Below, piece by piece: positions 48,714-57,671 of a stretch of 64,000 nucleotides of DNA (positions are counted from its first letter, which is position 1; every line of letters begins with the position of its first letter). The position numbers and the translations under genes are program-made. Source of the stretch: Bacillus mobilis (GTDB lineage: Bacteria > Bacillota > Bacilli > Bacillales > Bacillaceae_G); contig NZ_MACF01000093.1 of NCBI RefSeq assembly GCF_001884045.1, forward strand, positions 1 through 64,000. Reading direction: 5' to 3'. The notes below the pieces were generated by a model. It saw only the letters and a list, made by a program, of their open reading frames with translations, ran no database searches and had not been told where the DNA came from.

Positions 48714-49439
48714 ATGCTAAAACAGAAGATTTTTCTATTCGTTTTTTGTTTATTATGCGCAGTACATATATTTCAAGTTGAAAAAGTGGAAGCGAAAATG
48801 TTGCTCAGAAAAGAGCTAGAACCAACGGGCTATGTAACGTGGGAAGTACCTAATAATGAAAAGATTATTGCCATTACATTTGATGATGGACCAGATCCAA
48901 CTTATACACCACAAGTTTTACATTTATTACGTCAATATAAAGCAGAAGCGACATTTTTTATGATTGGATTTCGAGTGCAGCGTAATCCATATTTAGTGAA
49001 AGAAGTGTTAAAAGAGGGACATGAAATTGGAAACCATACGATGAATCATTTGTATGCGAGTAATTCATCAGACGAAAAATTAGAAAATGATATTTTAGAT
49101 GGGAAGAAATATTTTAAAAAATGGGTGAAAGAACCTTTGCTATTCCGTCCGCCTGGCGGATATATTAACGATGCTGTATTTAAAACCGCGAAAGAAGCGG
49201 GTTATCAAACGGTTCTATGGTCGTGGCATCAAGACCCGCGTGATTGGGCAAATCCAGGGGTTGAATCCATTGTAAATCATGTAGTGAAAAATGCTAAAAG
49301 TGGAGATATTGTATTGTTACATGATGGAGGAAATGATCGTAGTCAAACAGTAGCAGCGTTAGCAAAAATTTTACCTGAGTTGAAAAAACAAGGCTATCGA
49401 TTTGTAACGGTTTCAGAATTACTACGTTATAAACATTAG
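48714..49439 (+). CDS. Polysaccharide deacetylase (NodB homology, exported)
   Basis: 241 residues from ATG 48714, which gives a clean signal peptide (MLKQKIFLFVFCLLCAVHIF...VEA). TTG at 48702 is the alternative, and neither has a clear ribosome site. Carbohydrate esterase 4 motifs are intact: ITFDDGPDPTYTP (motif 1), HEIGNHTMNH (motif 2, Zn ligands), LFRPPGGYIND (motif 3), WSWHQDPRDWANPG (motif 4) and IVLLHDGG (motif 5). It deacetylates peptidoglycan GlcNAc/MurNAc or chitin-like polymers outside the cell. It lies just before the sspO-acnA region. Confidence 0.9.
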   Translation: MLKQKIFLFVFCLLCAVHIFQVEKVEAKMLLRKELEPTGYVTWEVPNNEKIIAITFDDGPDPTYTPQVLHLLRQYKAEATFFMIGFRVQRNPYLVKEVLKEGHEIGNHTMNHLYASNSSDEKLENDILDGKKYFKKWVKEPLLFRPPGGYINDAVFKTAKEAGYQTVLWSWHQDPRDWANPGVESIVNHVVKNAKSGDIVLLHDGGNDRSQTVAALAKILPELKKQGYRFVTVSELLRYKH

Positions 49440-49440
49440 A

Positions 49441-49480
49441 AAAAATCCCAAAAGGAAAATGGACCTTTTGGGATTTTTCG
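49441..49480. terminator. Bidirectional terminator
   Basis: Arms AAAAATCCCAAAAGG/CCTTTTGGGATTTTT between the deacetylase gene and the convergent sspO. Confidence 0.92.
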
Positions 49481-49630
49481 TTACTGGTTCTTTTTACGTT
49501 TCTTATTATTTTGTCGCTCTGCTGGAGTTAAAGGCTCGTTTGCAAATTCTTCATTGAAACCAGCACCTTGTCCTTGTGCAGATGCCGCATTCATTCCTGA
49601 AATAGTATGATTTGCTTTTCTTTTACCCAT
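49481..49630 (-). CDS. sspO: Small acid-soluble spore protein O
   Basis: 49 residues: starts [20 protein letters not shown], ends with the family tail [12 protein letters not shown], with QGAGFNEEF between. AGAGGTGAAA precedes the ATG at 49630. Forespore minor SASP (formerly CotK in B. subtilis), divergent from acnA as in B. subtilis sspO-citB. Confidence 0.95.
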   Translation of the reverse strand: MGKRKANHTISGMNAASAQGQGAGFNEEFANEPLTPAERQNNKKRKKNQ

Positions 49631-49673
49631 TTTATTTCACCTCTATAACATTTTTTGTGTGTTGAATGATAAG

Positions 49674-49696
49674 CAGTTCATAGTATGTATGAACTG
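49674..49696. promoter_or_regulatory. Perfect inverted repeat between sspO and acnA
   Basis: Arms CAGTTCATA/TATGAACTG around GTATG. It is near where the sspO promoter should be; CATACTA (sigma-G-like -10) occurs within it on the minus strand, but no matching -35 was found. It could be an operator for either gene. Confidence 0.5.
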
Positions 49697-49921
49697 TAAG
49701 CAAAGCGCTAATAGAGCACTTTACTTTATGGTAATAGTATTCATAAGGAGCATGAACATTATTCAAATTTAGAAACATAAAGAAAACTTATGATAATCTA
49801 TAAGTTTCTTATTATTTACTTATTTAGAAAGTTGTAATAAGATATTATCGTAAGGTATTGAAAAGTTTGTCTACATTTTATATTCAGACAACTTAGTCAC
49901 GTTTAACAGGGGGGAAACATA

Positions 49922-52645
49922 ATGGTCAAACATAATCCATTTCAATCACGTGCAACTTTTGAATTAGATGGAAAAACGTATCATTATTATGATTTGAAAG
50001 CGCTTGAAAACGCAGGGGTTGGCAACGTATCTCAATTACCATATTCCGTGAAAGTTTTACTTGAATCAGTACTTCGTCAAGTAGACGGACGTGTAATTAC
50101 AGAAGAGCATGTTACAAATTTAGCGAAATGGGGAACGAAAGATGTGCAAGATATCGATGTTCCATTTAAACCATCTCGTGTAATTTTACAAGATTTCACT
50201 GGTGTACCAGCTGTTGTAGATTTGGCTTCGCTTCGTAAAGCAATGGCAGACATGGGTGGGGATCCTGATAAAATTAATCCAGAAATTACTGTAGACCTTG
50301 TAATTGACCACTCTGTACAGGTTGATAGAGCGGGTACGGCAGACGCGCTTGCATTCAACATGGACTTAGAGTTTAAACGTAATGAAGAACGTTATAAATT
50401 TTTAAGCTGGGCACAAAAATCATTTGATAACTACCGTGCAGTTCCACCAGCTACAGGTATTGTACATCAAGTAAACCTTGAATATTTAGCGCCAGTTGTT
50501 CATGCTGTGAAAAATGCTGAAGGTGACTTAGTTGCATACCCAGATTCATTAGTTGGAACAGACTCACATACAACAATGATTAACGGTATCGGCGTTCTTG
50601 GATGGGGCGTTGGTGGTATTGAAGCAGAAGCAGGAATGCTTGGACAGCCTTCATACTTCCCAGTACCTGAAGTAATCGGTGTGAAATTAACTGGTACACT
50701 TCCAAGTGGTACTACAGCAACAGACGTTGCATTAAAAGTAACACAAGTATTACGTCAAAAAGGTGTAGTTGGTAAATTCGTTGAGTTCTTCGGTAATGGA
50801 CTAAAGAGCATGCCTTTAGCTGACCGTGCAACAATTTCAAACATGGCACCAGAATATGGCGCAACTTGTGGATTCTTCCCAATCGACGATATTTCATTAG
50901 AATACTTACGTTTAACAGGTAGAGATGAAGAGCAAATTCGCGTTGTGGAAGAATACTGTAAAGCGAACGGCTTATTCTATACAGCGGACAGAAAAGATCC
51001 AATTTACACTGATCTTGTTGAAATTGATTTAAATACAATTGAATCTAACCTTTCTGGACCGAAACGCCCACAAGATTTAATTCCACTTTCAGATATGAAA
51101 GATGCGTTCCACAAAGCTGTTGTAGCACCAGTTGGAACACAAGGACTTGGATTTAATGAGCAAGAGTTCGATAAAGAAGTGAAGGTTACATTAGAAGATA
51201 AAGAAGTAACGATGAAAACAGGTGCAATTGCAATCGCTGCAATTACAAGCTGTACAAATACATCAAACCCATACGTATTAATTGGGGCAGGTCTAGTTGC
51301 GAAGAAAGCAATTGAAAAAGGACTTGTAGTACCTGAGTACGTAAAAACATCATTAGCACCAGGATCTAAAGTTGTTACTGAGTACTTAGATAAATCAGGT
51401 TTAACAACATATTTAGATCAATTAGGTTTCCAAACAGTTGGTTACGGCTGTACGACTTGTATCGGTAACTCTGGTCCATTAGCAGAGGAATTAGAAGAAG
51501 CAATCGCAGCAAACGATTTATTAGTAACATCTGTTTTATCTGGTAACCGTAACTTTGAAGGTCGTATTCACCCGCTTGTAAAAGCAAACTACTTAGCATC
51601 ACCACCACTTGTTGTGGCATATGCACTTGCAGGTACTGTTGATATTGACCTGAAAAATGATGAAATCGGTAAAGATGCAAATGGCAATGCTGTATACTTC
51701 AACGATATTTGGCCATCAGCTAAAGAAATTGAAGATGTAGTTCAAAGTGTTGTTACATCTGAACTGTTCAAAAAAGAATATGCACAAGTATTTAACAGCA
51801 ATGAGCGTTGGAACGAAATCCAAACTTCAAATGAAGCTCTATATACTTGGGATAATGATTCAACTTATATTCAAAACCCACCATTCTTTGAAGGTTTATC
51901 AAAAGAGCCAGGTGAAGTTGAAACGTTATCAGGCTTACGCATAGTTGGTAAATTTGGTGATTCTGTAACGACAGACCACATTTCACCAGCAGGTTCAATC
52001 GGTAAGCACACGCCAGCTGGACGTTACTTATTAGAAAACGGCGTACAACCAGTTGACTTCAACTCTTACGGTTCTCGTCGTGGTAACCATGAAGTTATGA
52101 TGCGTGGTACATTCGCGAACATCCGTATTAAAAACCAAATCGCACCAGGAACAGAAGGCGGATATACAACACATTGGCCAACTGGTGAAGTAACATCTAT
52201 CTATGATGCTGCTATGAAATATAAAGAAGAGGGCACAGGCCTTCTAGTTGTTGCTGGTAAAGATTACGGTATGGGAAGTTCTCGTGACTGGGCTGCGAAA
52301 GGTACAAACTTATTAGGTATTAAAGCAGTAATCGCAGAAAGCTTCGAACGTATTCACCGCAGTAACTTAGTGTTAATGGGTGTGTTACCACTTCAATTTA
52401 AAGATGGCGAAAGCGCTGAAACATTAGGTCTTGTTGGTAACGAGTCATTTGAAATTCAAATTGACAAAACAGTTAGACCACGCGATCTTGTAAAAGTAGT
52501 TGCAACTGATGCAGATGGCAACGAAAAACAATTTGAAGTAGTAGCTCGTTTCGATAGTGAAGTTGAAATTGACTACTACCGTCACGGTGGTATCTTACAA
52601 ATGGTTCTTCGTGAGAAAATTGAAGAATCTAAAGTGTCGAACTAA
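49922..52645 (+). CDS. acnA: Aconitate hydratase A
   Basis: 907 residues, the usual AcnA/CitB length. It isomerises citrate to isocitrate in the TCA cycle through a 4Fe-4S cluster. Cluster cysteines are in [13 protein letters not shown] (about residue 443) and [12 protein letters not shown] (about 509 and 512). Substrate-binding blocks [30 protein letters not shown] and [13 protein letters not shown] are intact. AGGGGGG precedes ATG. As an apo-enzyme the family also binds iron-responsive RNA. The 290-bp upstream region probably contains CcpC/CodY control, but no site fitted well enough to list. Confidence 0.98.
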   Translation: MVKHNPFQSRATFELDGKTYHYYDLKALENAGVGNVSQLPYSVKVLLESVLRQVDGRVITEEHVTNLAKWGTKDVQDIDVPFKPSRVILQDFTGVPAVVDLASLRKAMADMGGDPDKINPEITVDLVIDHSVQVDRAGTADALAFNMDLEFKRNEERYKFLSWAQKSFDNYRAVPPATGIVHQVNLEYLAPVVHAVKNAEGDLVAYPDSLVGTDSHTTMINGIGVLGWGVGGIEAEAGMLGQPSYFPVPEVIGVKLTGTLPSGTTATDVALKVTQVLRQKGVVGKFVEFFGNGLKSMPLADRATISNMAPEYGATCGFFPIDDISLEYLRLTGRDEEQIRVVEEYCKANGLFYTADRKDPIYTDLVEIDLNTIESNLSGPKRPQDLIPLSDMKDAFHKAVVAPVGTQGLGFNEQEFDKEVKVTLEDKEVTMKTGAIAIAAITSCTNTSNPYVLIGAGLVAKKAIEKGLVVPEYVKTSLAPGSKVVTEYLDKSGLTTYLDQLGFQTVGYGCTTCIGNSGPLAEELEEAIAANDLLVTSVLSGNRNFEGRIHPLVKANYLASPPLVVAYALAGTVDIDLKNDEIGKDANGNAVYFNDIWPSAKEIEDVVQSVVTSELFKKEYAQVFNSNERWNEIQTSNEALYTWDNDSTYIQNPPFFEGLSKEPGEVETLSGLRIVGKFGDSVTTDHISPAGSIGKHTPAGRYLLENGVQPVDFNSYGSRRGNHEVMMRGTFANIRIKNQIAPGTEGGYTTHWPTGEVTSIYDAAMKYKEEGTGLLVVAGKDYGMGSSRDWAAKGTNLLGIKAVIAESFERIHRSNLVLMGVLPLQFKDGESAETLGLVGNESFEIQIDKTVRPRDLVKVVATDADGNEKQFEVVARFDSEVEIDYYRHGGILQMVLREKIEESKVSN

Positions 52646-52663
52646 ATAATTGAAATGAACGAT

Positions 52664-52691
52664 AAGGAAGCTAACAACTGTTAGCTTCCTT
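52664..52691 (+). terminator. Terminator of acnA
   Basis: Arms AAGGAAGCTAAC/GTTAGCTTCCTT with loop AACT, then ATTTTAT. Confidence 0.85.
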
Positions 52692-52700
52692 ATTTTATGA

Positions 52701-52737
52701 AAAGGGATGAAACCATTTGGTTTCATCCCTTTCTTTT
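52701..52737 (+). terminator. Second hairpin after acnA
   Basis: Arms AAAGGGATGAAACC/GGTTTCATCCCTTT with loop ATTT, then CTTTTT. It directly precedes the ABC-transporter ribosome site, so it may set read-through into that gene. Confidence 0.85.
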
Positions 52738-52762
52738 TACTTAAAAAAATGGAGGAAAGGTC

Positions 52763-54421
52763 ATGAAAAAATATAAAAGAATATTGTTACCGTTACAGAA
52801 AGAAAAAATGTTAGTAATAGCAGCTGTATGCAGTGGCTCCTTCGCAGCTATTTTAAACTTATCTAGACCGATTTTAATGGGATTAATTATAGATAACCTT
52901 ATTCAACGGGAGTTAAAGGAGGCGTACCTTTACATTATTTTATTTGCAGCTAGCCGATTGTTGATGTGGATCAACAATCTGTCATTTGATTATATAAGCT
53001 CCAAAGCAAGTCAACGAATATTGCGAAAGAAGCGTATAGATGTATTACGCCATTTTTTCTCATTATCGTTTGAAGAGAGTGAGAAAATTAAACAAGGAGA
53101 GTTAGAGACGTTAGTTGTGTCTGATATTCCGAATTGGATTAGGTTATATGGTTCTATATTAATAGAATATATACACGCCATTGCGCAATTTATAGGTGCG
53201 TTCATAGCACTACAACATATAGATATCATGTTCATATTATGGGTAACTCCGTTTTTATTTTTAAGTGCAACGGTTCCGATGTTGATGGGGGAAAAGGTAA
53301 GAAATATTGCAAGCATTGCTCAAAGCGATCAATCAAGTGTTGTAGAGATGGTTTCACAGTTTGTAAAAGGAGCACAAGATTTACGTAGTTTGCAAAAAGA
53401 AAAGTGGGCCATGTGCGTATTTAAAGGAGTAACGGCACAATCTTATAAAACAGAAGTAAAGAAGACGATGATGCAACATTGTATTGGAGTAGTTGGAACA
53501 ATGATTGAAACAGGAGCATATATCGTTGTTCTCATTATAGGTGCGCAGAAAATAATGAAGGGGGAAATGGAAGTTGGCTCACTTGTTGCGGTATTAGCTA
53601 CAATTGAAATGCTCTTTTTTCCAGTTCGTTACGTTGGCGATTTATTAATGATGACACAAGTTGCAGTCGCTTCGGCAAATAGAGTTTTTTCATTTTTAGA
53701 TAAAAAAGTGGCAGATAGTAAGGTAGAAAGAGCGATGGGGATGACGGTAACAAATGTTTCATTTCAGGAGAATGATGAAGAGAAATGCAGAATTCATAAT
53801 ATTGATTTGCAAATTTACCCTGGTGAACTCGTTATTATTGTGGGGGAAAGTGGTGCAGGAAAAACAACGCTTTTAAAATTAATGACAGGTTTGTATAAAC
53901 CATCTAGCGGTAGCATTGTTTATCATGGTAATGAGGCTCGTATGACGACAGTGTGGCAAGAACCTCGTTTCTTTCGGACGACAGTAAAAGAGAATATGTA
54001 TTTCGGAGAAGAGTATTTAGAAGATCGATTAGAAAAAAATATTGAACTTGTAAATGTGAAACCAATTATTAGAGATTTATCTGGGGGGATTGAAACTGTA
54101 TTACATAAAAGTGGTGAAGAGTTTTCGGGAGGAGAAAGAAAACGTCTTGCATTATTGCGAGCAATGGGTTCAAATCCGAATCTTATTATTTTAGATGAAC
54201 CGACTGCTGGATTAGATCCGGATAATCAAGAAGTAGTTTGGAATATGCTTAAAGGGCTAGGAAGAAATGTAACGAGAGTTGTGACAACACATGATGTTGA
54301 GAGGGCGATGATAGCGGATCGAGTTGTTGTCATGAATAATGGAAGTGTTGTGGAATGTGGGGATCCTAAAGAATTACTAACATATAAGTCATTTTTCAAA
54401 AAGATGTTAATAAAAAGATAA
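52763..54421 (+). CDS. ABC exporter, fused permease and ATPase
   Basis: 552 residues. An N-terminal membrane domain (about 1-320, six helices, type I exporter fold) is followed by a nucleotide-binding domain: Walker A IVGESGAGKTTLLKLMTG, signature FSGGERKRLALLRAMG, Walker B NLIILDEPTAGLDPD and the H-loop TTHDVE. A half-transporter that must dimerise. Substrate unknown. GGAGGAAAGG precedes ATG. Convergent with three small membrane-protein genes. Confidence 0.9.
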   Translation: MKKYKRILLPLQKEKMLVIAAVCSGSFAAILNLSRPILMGLIIDNLIQRELKEAYLYIILFAASRLLMWINNLSFDYISSKASQRILRKKRIDVLRHFFSLSFEESEKIKQGELETLVVSDIPNWIRLYGSILIEYIHAIAQFIGAFIALQHIDIMFILWVTPFLFLSATVPMLMGEKVRNIASIAQSDQSSVVEMVSQFVKGAQDLRSLQKEKWAMCVFKGVTAQSYKTEVKKTMMQHCIGVVGTMIETGAYIVVLIIGAQKIMKGEMEVGSLVAVLATIEMLFFPVRYVGDLLMMTQVAVASANRVFSFLDKKVADSKVERAMGMTVTNVSFQENDEEKCRIHNIDLQIYPGELVIIVGESGAGKTTLLKLMTGLYKPSSGSIVYHGNEARMTTVWQEPRFFRTTVKENMYFGEEYLEDRLEKNIELVNVKPIIRDLSGGIETVLHKSGEEFSGGERKRLALLRAMGSNPNLIILDEPTAGLDPDNQEVVWNMLKGLGRNVTRVVTTHDVERAMIADRVVVMNNGSVVECGDPKELLTYKSFFKKMLIKR

Positions 54422-54445
54422 GAGCGACATAGTGCTCTTATCTTT
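54414..54445. terminator. Bidirectional terminator
   Basis: Arms AAAGATAAGAGC/GCTCTTATCTTT between the ABC gene and the convergent small gene. Confidence 0.85.
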
Positions 54446-54767
54446 ATTCACTCGTATTAAGTTGATACGTATAAGACTCAGTATCGTTAGTACTAAACTC
54501 TTTCACCAGAGTAAGTTGGTTTGTATCTGGATTATATTTGAAAATTTTGACCGTATGTTCGCTACTTAGAGAGGGGTTATATTCTTGAATAGCGAATGTA
54601 TTTTCAGCAATCTGTGTCATATTACTGGTCGAAACATTTTCTGTAGAATCATGATTTGTAGAAATTTCAACGACTTTTTTACTATTGAAAAATAAAAGAA
54701 CAATTACTAAAACAACTAAACATATCCGTATATAACGAAGTTCTTTACTTATAGGATGTTCTCCCAA
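54444..54767 (-). CDS. Small membrane-anchored protein, unknown
   Basis: 107 residues from TTG 54767 (GEHPISKELRYIR), behind AAAGGATGA. The ATG three codons earlier overlaps that site. One hydrophobic segment (about 15-32, CLVVLVIVLLFF) is followed by an extracytoplasmic-like Ser/Thr/Asn-rich part. No family recognised. Last of three adjacent minus-strand genes. Confidence 0.65.
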   Translation of the reverse strand: MGEHPISKELRYIRICLVVLVIVLLFFNSKKVVEISTNHDSTENVSTSNMTQIAENTFAIQEYNPSLSSEHTVKIFKYNPDTNQLTLVKEFSTNDTESYTYQLNTSE

Positions 54768-54781
54768 AATAATCATCCTTT

Positions 54782-55006
54782 CTATAACTTCTGTATAGTA
54801 GTGGTAGTCATAGTCGTCGTGAAGAAACTAAGAAAACCAAGGCCGGCTAATAGGATAAATGAGATTAAAGCGATATAGAGGCAAATACGTCCCACTTGCC
54901 TTTTTTCAGGATCTTTACTGAAGAGCGAGATGATCCAAGTAATAATGCCGATTGGGGAAAATATAAAACTAAGAATATATAATAGTATTTTTTCAAATAA
55001 GTTCAT
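54782..55006 (-). CDS. Small two-helix membrane protein, unknown
   Basis: 74 residues, with AGGAGGATG before ATG. Hydrophobic segments at about 5-29 and 42-63 are separated by the charged loop FSKDPEKRQVGR. The C-terminus is Thr-rich (FFTTTMTTTTIQKL). Not recognised. Probably co-transcribed with its neighbours, only 14 bases from the next gene. Confidence 0.7.
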   Translation of the reverse strand: MNLFEKILLYILSFIFSPIGIITWIISLFSKDPEKRQVGRICLYIALISFILLAGLGFLSFFTTTMTTTTIQKL

Positions 55007-55031
55007 AAAAACATCCTCCTTTTTGAAATTT

Positions 55032-55289
55032 CTATATGTGGAGTTTTCTTCTTATTAATGCTGCCGTTATGTAGGAAAGTACAGAATAAACAGCACTAAA
55101 AATGATCCAAGCATCAAAGCTTTGTAAAGCTAGGTGTATGTCAAATTCAGAAACGATAATGAAAAATATAAACGGGACAGTAAAAGAAATAATAATAGCA
55201 GCCCATTTAAATTTGTATAGCAAACTGCTCGAACAAATACATAGTAATGGTAAAGTGAAAAAAACGAAAGTGAAAGGGTTAATTAGCAA
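55032..55289 (-). CDS. Small membrane protein, unknown, start uncertain
   Basis: About 85 residues if it starts at TTG 55289. GAGGTGAT lies 13 bases upstream, which is long; GTG 55307 and ATG 55361 are alternatives without a proper site. Three hydrophobic segments (LLINPFTFVFFTLPLLCI, WAAIIISFTVPFIFFIIV, AWIIFSAVYSVLSYITAALI). First gene of a three-gene membrane-protein cluster. No family recognised. Confidence 0.5.
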   Translation of the reverse strand: MLINPFTFVFFTLPLLCICSSSLLYKFKWAAIIISFTVPFIFFIIVSEFDIHLALQSFDAWIIFSAVYSVLSYITAALIRRKLHI

Positions 55290-55489
55290 TTGTAAAATAC
55301 ATATCACCTCGCAGTTTTTGTATATATTTCTAATTATATGATATAAAGGTAAATATTTCATTTAAATTACAAATATTCCGATTATTTCGACTGTGAATAT
55401 TTCCAAGCTCGTCCGTATAAGCTAAAATAAGGTATACAGTATTTTGTTAATTAAGTTATAAGAAGACAAACACGTTAGGGTGATATAAA

Positions 55490-56065
55490 ATGTGGCGGAA
55501 GTTTACGATTATTGTAGTGTTACTTTGTTTAGCCGGATATGCAGCGTATGAACAGTTTGGTAAAAACGATCAGGTGGTACAAGGGAAGCAAGAAAAAAGT
55601 GAAGCTGCTATGAAAGAGATGATTGCAAGTAATGGTATTGAAATAGGGAAGAGTGCTCCGGACTTTACATTAATGAAGTTAGATGGAACGGATGTAAAGT
55701 TATCAGATTTAAAAGGAAAGAAAGTGATTGTAAACTTTTGGGCAACGTGGTGTGGACCTTGCCAGCAAGAAATGCCTGATATGGAGGCTTTCTATAAAGA
55801 ACATAAAGAAAACGTAGAAATTTTAGCAATAAATTATACACCTTCAGAAAAAGGTGGGGGTGTAGAAAAGGTAAGTAATTTTGCTAAGGAAAAAGGAATT
55901 ACTTTTCCTATTTTATTGGACAAGAATATTGATGTAACGACAGCCTATAAAGTAATTACGATCCCAACTTCTTATTTTATAGATACGAAAGGTGTCATTC
56001 AAGATAAGTTCATTGGACCAATGACGCAAAAAGAGATGGAGAAACGGATTGCTAAATTAAAATAA
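55490..56065 (+). CDS. Membrane-anchored thiol-disulfide oxidoreductase (ResA/TlpA family, YneN-like)
   Basis: 191 residues. The N-terminal anchor (MWRKFTIIVVLLCLAGYAAY) places a thioredoxin domain outside the membrane. Active site WATWCGPCQQEMPDME near residue 85, preceded by APDFTLMKLDGTDVKLSDLK and followed by the cis-proline in TIPTSYFID. Reductive role toward cytochrome c or spore-cortex enzymes is typical. It lies downstream of acnA as yneN does after citB in B. subtilis, although other genes are inserted here. Confidence 0.92.
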   Translation: MWRKFTIIVVLLCLAGYAAYEQFGKNDQVVQGKQEKSEAAMKEMIASNGIEIGKSAPDFTLMKLDGTDVKLSDLKGKKVIVNFWATWCGPCQQEMPDMEAFYKEHKENVEILAINYTPSEKGGGVEKVSNFAKEKGITFPILLDKNIDVTTAYKVITIPTSYFIDTKGVIQDKFIGPMTQKEMEKRIAKLK

Positions 56066-56069
56066 CGGT

Positions 56070-56112
56070 GAAAAGGTAGAAGTGGAAAGTTACCATTTCT
56101 GCCTTTTCTTTT
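56070..56112 (+). terminator. Terminator after the ResA-like gene
   Basis: AAAAGG(T)AGAA(G)TGG pairs with CCATTTCTGCCTTTT, then CTTTTTC. Confidence 0.75.
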
Positions 56113-56180
56113 TCACGTAGTGATAGCAGCATGTTATGATAAAAGAAATATAAACGTTTAGAGATAAAGGAGTGTATGGA

Positions 56181-57128
56181 GTGGGGAATATATCCTTACC
56201 GTTAGATTATGTTGTAATTGATTTTGAAACAACAGGATTTAACCCTTATAATGATAAAATTATTCAAGTTGCAGCAGTGAAATATCGTAATCATGAACTA
56301 GTAGATCAGTTTGTTTCCTATGTGAATCCAGAGCGTTCAATTCCGGACCGAATAACGAGTTTAACAGGTATTACAAATTATCGTGTTTCAGATGCACCGA
56401 CGATTGAAGAAGTATTACCTTTATTTTTAGCATTTTTACATACAAATGTAATTGTCGCTCATAATGCATCTTTTGATATGCGTTTTTTGAAAAGCAATGT
56501 AAATATGCTTGGGCTGCCTGAGCCTAAAAATAAAGTGATTGACACTGTGTTTTTAGCAAAGAAATATATGAAGCACGCGCCTAATCATAAACTTGAAACG
56601 TTAAAGCGAATGCTTGGCATTCGTTTAAGTTCTCATAATGCATTTGATGATTGTATTACGTGTGCAGCTGTTTATCAAAAATGTGCATCTATTGAAGAAG
56701 AAACAAACAGGAAATCGGATACGGAAGTACTTGATGAAACAGCAGTATATGAAGTAGTAAAAAAGATGCTTGTACGAAATAAACGTGATATCGAATGGGT
56801 TCGTTGCATGAATGTAGGAAACTATTTAGATATAAAAGCTTTTTATCCAGTTATGAGAGTAAAAGTAAAAGGGCGAAAGAAATACGTATTAACAGAGATA
56901 TTAGAAGATGATGTGAAAGAAATATGTACGAGTTTAAATTGTGAACCGGCGTTAAAAAGTGAAGTTGGTAATACGAGAATTATGCTTAATAGCCTAGAGG
57001 ACGTCCTGAAATTAGAAAGTTATATTTTAGAACAGTATGATTTCGTACTGCAAGCGCTAAGTGAGTATAAACAAAGTGAAATGAATGCAGATGAAAAGTT
57101 AAAAGAGTATTTAAATATGATGGTATAA
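56181..57128 (+). CDS. 3'-5' exonuclease (DnaQ/PolC-epsilon-like) with C-terminal extension
   Basis: 315 residues from GTG 56181, because AAAGGAG lies eight bases before it and overlaps the earlier GTG at 56172. DEDD exonuclease domain at about 5-170: VVIDFETTGFNPYNDKIIQV (ExoI), VIVAHNASFDMRFLKSN (ExoII) and SSHNAFDDCITCAAVY (ExoIII with H and D). The remaining 140 residues form an unrecognised domain. The likely role is DNA/RNA trimming in repair or proofreading. Confidence 0.88.
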   Translation: MGNISLPLDYVVIDFETTGFNPYNDKIIQVAAVKYRNHELVDQFVSYVNPERSIPDRITSLTGITNYRVSDAPTIEEVLPLFLAFLHTNVIVAHNASFDMRFLKSNVNMLGLPEPKNKVIDTVFLAKKYMKHAPNHKLETLKRMLGIRLSSHNAFDDCITCAAVYQKCASIEEETNRKSDTEVLDETAVYEVVKKMLVRNKRDIEWVRCMNVGNYLDIKAFYPVMRVKVKGRKKYVLTEILEDDVKEICTSLNCEPALKSEVGNTRIMLNSLEDVLKLESYILEQYDFVLQALSEYKQSEMNADEKLKEYLNMMV

Positions 57129-57168
57129 AAAAACTCCGTGTACGGTTTACTGTACACGGAGTTTTTTA
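57127..57168 (+). terminator. Terminator after the exonuclease gene
   Basis: Arms AAAAAACTCCGTGTAC/GTACACGGAGTTTTTT. Confidence 0.93.
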
Positions 57169-57260
57169 GGAGTACTAAAACATAAAATTTTCTTGCAAAT
57201 CTGATTAAAGAGTTTTTCCTTTGCTCATACTATGTATAGTAAGAATGCGAAGGAGAGAGG

Positions 57261-57413
57261 GTGAACAGCGTGAGAAGAAGTCGCCGTAAATCATTTGACG
57301 AACTTGTGAAAGAAAATAAACAACAATTATTAAGCGATCGTGATGCAATCGATCGTATTGAAGAGCGTATTGAAAAACGTTATGAAATGAAACTTTTTAA
57401 GCAAGCTGAATAA
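57261..57413 (+). CDS. FbpB family small basic protein
   Basis: 50 residues from GTG 57261, behind AAGGAGAGAGG. Contains RRSRRKSFDELVKENKQQLL and ends with ERIEKRYEMKLFKQAE, the pattern of the FbpB-type small basic proteins. In B. subtilis FbpB helps the Fur-regulated RNA FsrA in iron sparing. I saw no Fur box upstream. Shares its direction with sspN, 43 bases downstream, across a hairpin. Confidence 0.75.
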   Translation: MNSVRRSRRKSFDELVKENKQQLLSDRDAIDRIEERIEKRYEMKLFKQAE

Positions 57414-57416
57414 TTC

Positions 57417-57442
57417 TTAACACTAGTACGATACTAGTGTTA
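57417..57442. repeat. Hairpin between the FbpB-like gene and sspN
   Basis: TTAACACTAGTA/TACTAGTGTTAA with loop CGA. There is no T-run; it directly precedes the sspN ribosome site. Confidence 0.65.
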
Positions 57443-57456
57443 AGGAGGCGATAGTA

Positions 57457-57591
57457 ATGGGTAATCCGAAAAAAAATTCAAAAGACTTTGCACCGAATCA
57501 TATTGGGACACAATCAAAAAAAGCTGGTGGCAATAAAGGAAAGCAAATGCAAGACCAAACAGGTAAACAACCGATTGTTGATAACGGTTAA
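57457..57591 (+). CDS. sspN: Small acid-soluble spore protein N
   Basis: 44 residues: [20 protein letters not shown], then [20 protein letters not shown]. This is the SspN pattern (MGNxKK, PxHxGT, NKGxxMxDxxGxxPI). AAGGAGGCGAT precedes ATG. In B. subtilis sspN is co-transcribed with tlp; no tlp gene follows here, and the transcript ends at the hairpin shared with sleL. Confidence 0.92.
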
Positions 57592-57641
57592 AAAGGGAGA
57601 ATGTTGTCATTCTTCTTTTTTGTGACGGATTTTTAATAGTA

Positions 57642-57671
57642 AAAAAGGGCTGACTTTTGTCAGCCCTTTTT
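57642..57671. terminator. Bidirectional terminator
   Basis: Arms AAAAAGGGCTGAC/GTCAGCCCTTTTT between sspN and the convergent sleL. It overlaps the sleL stop codon. Confidence 0.92.
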
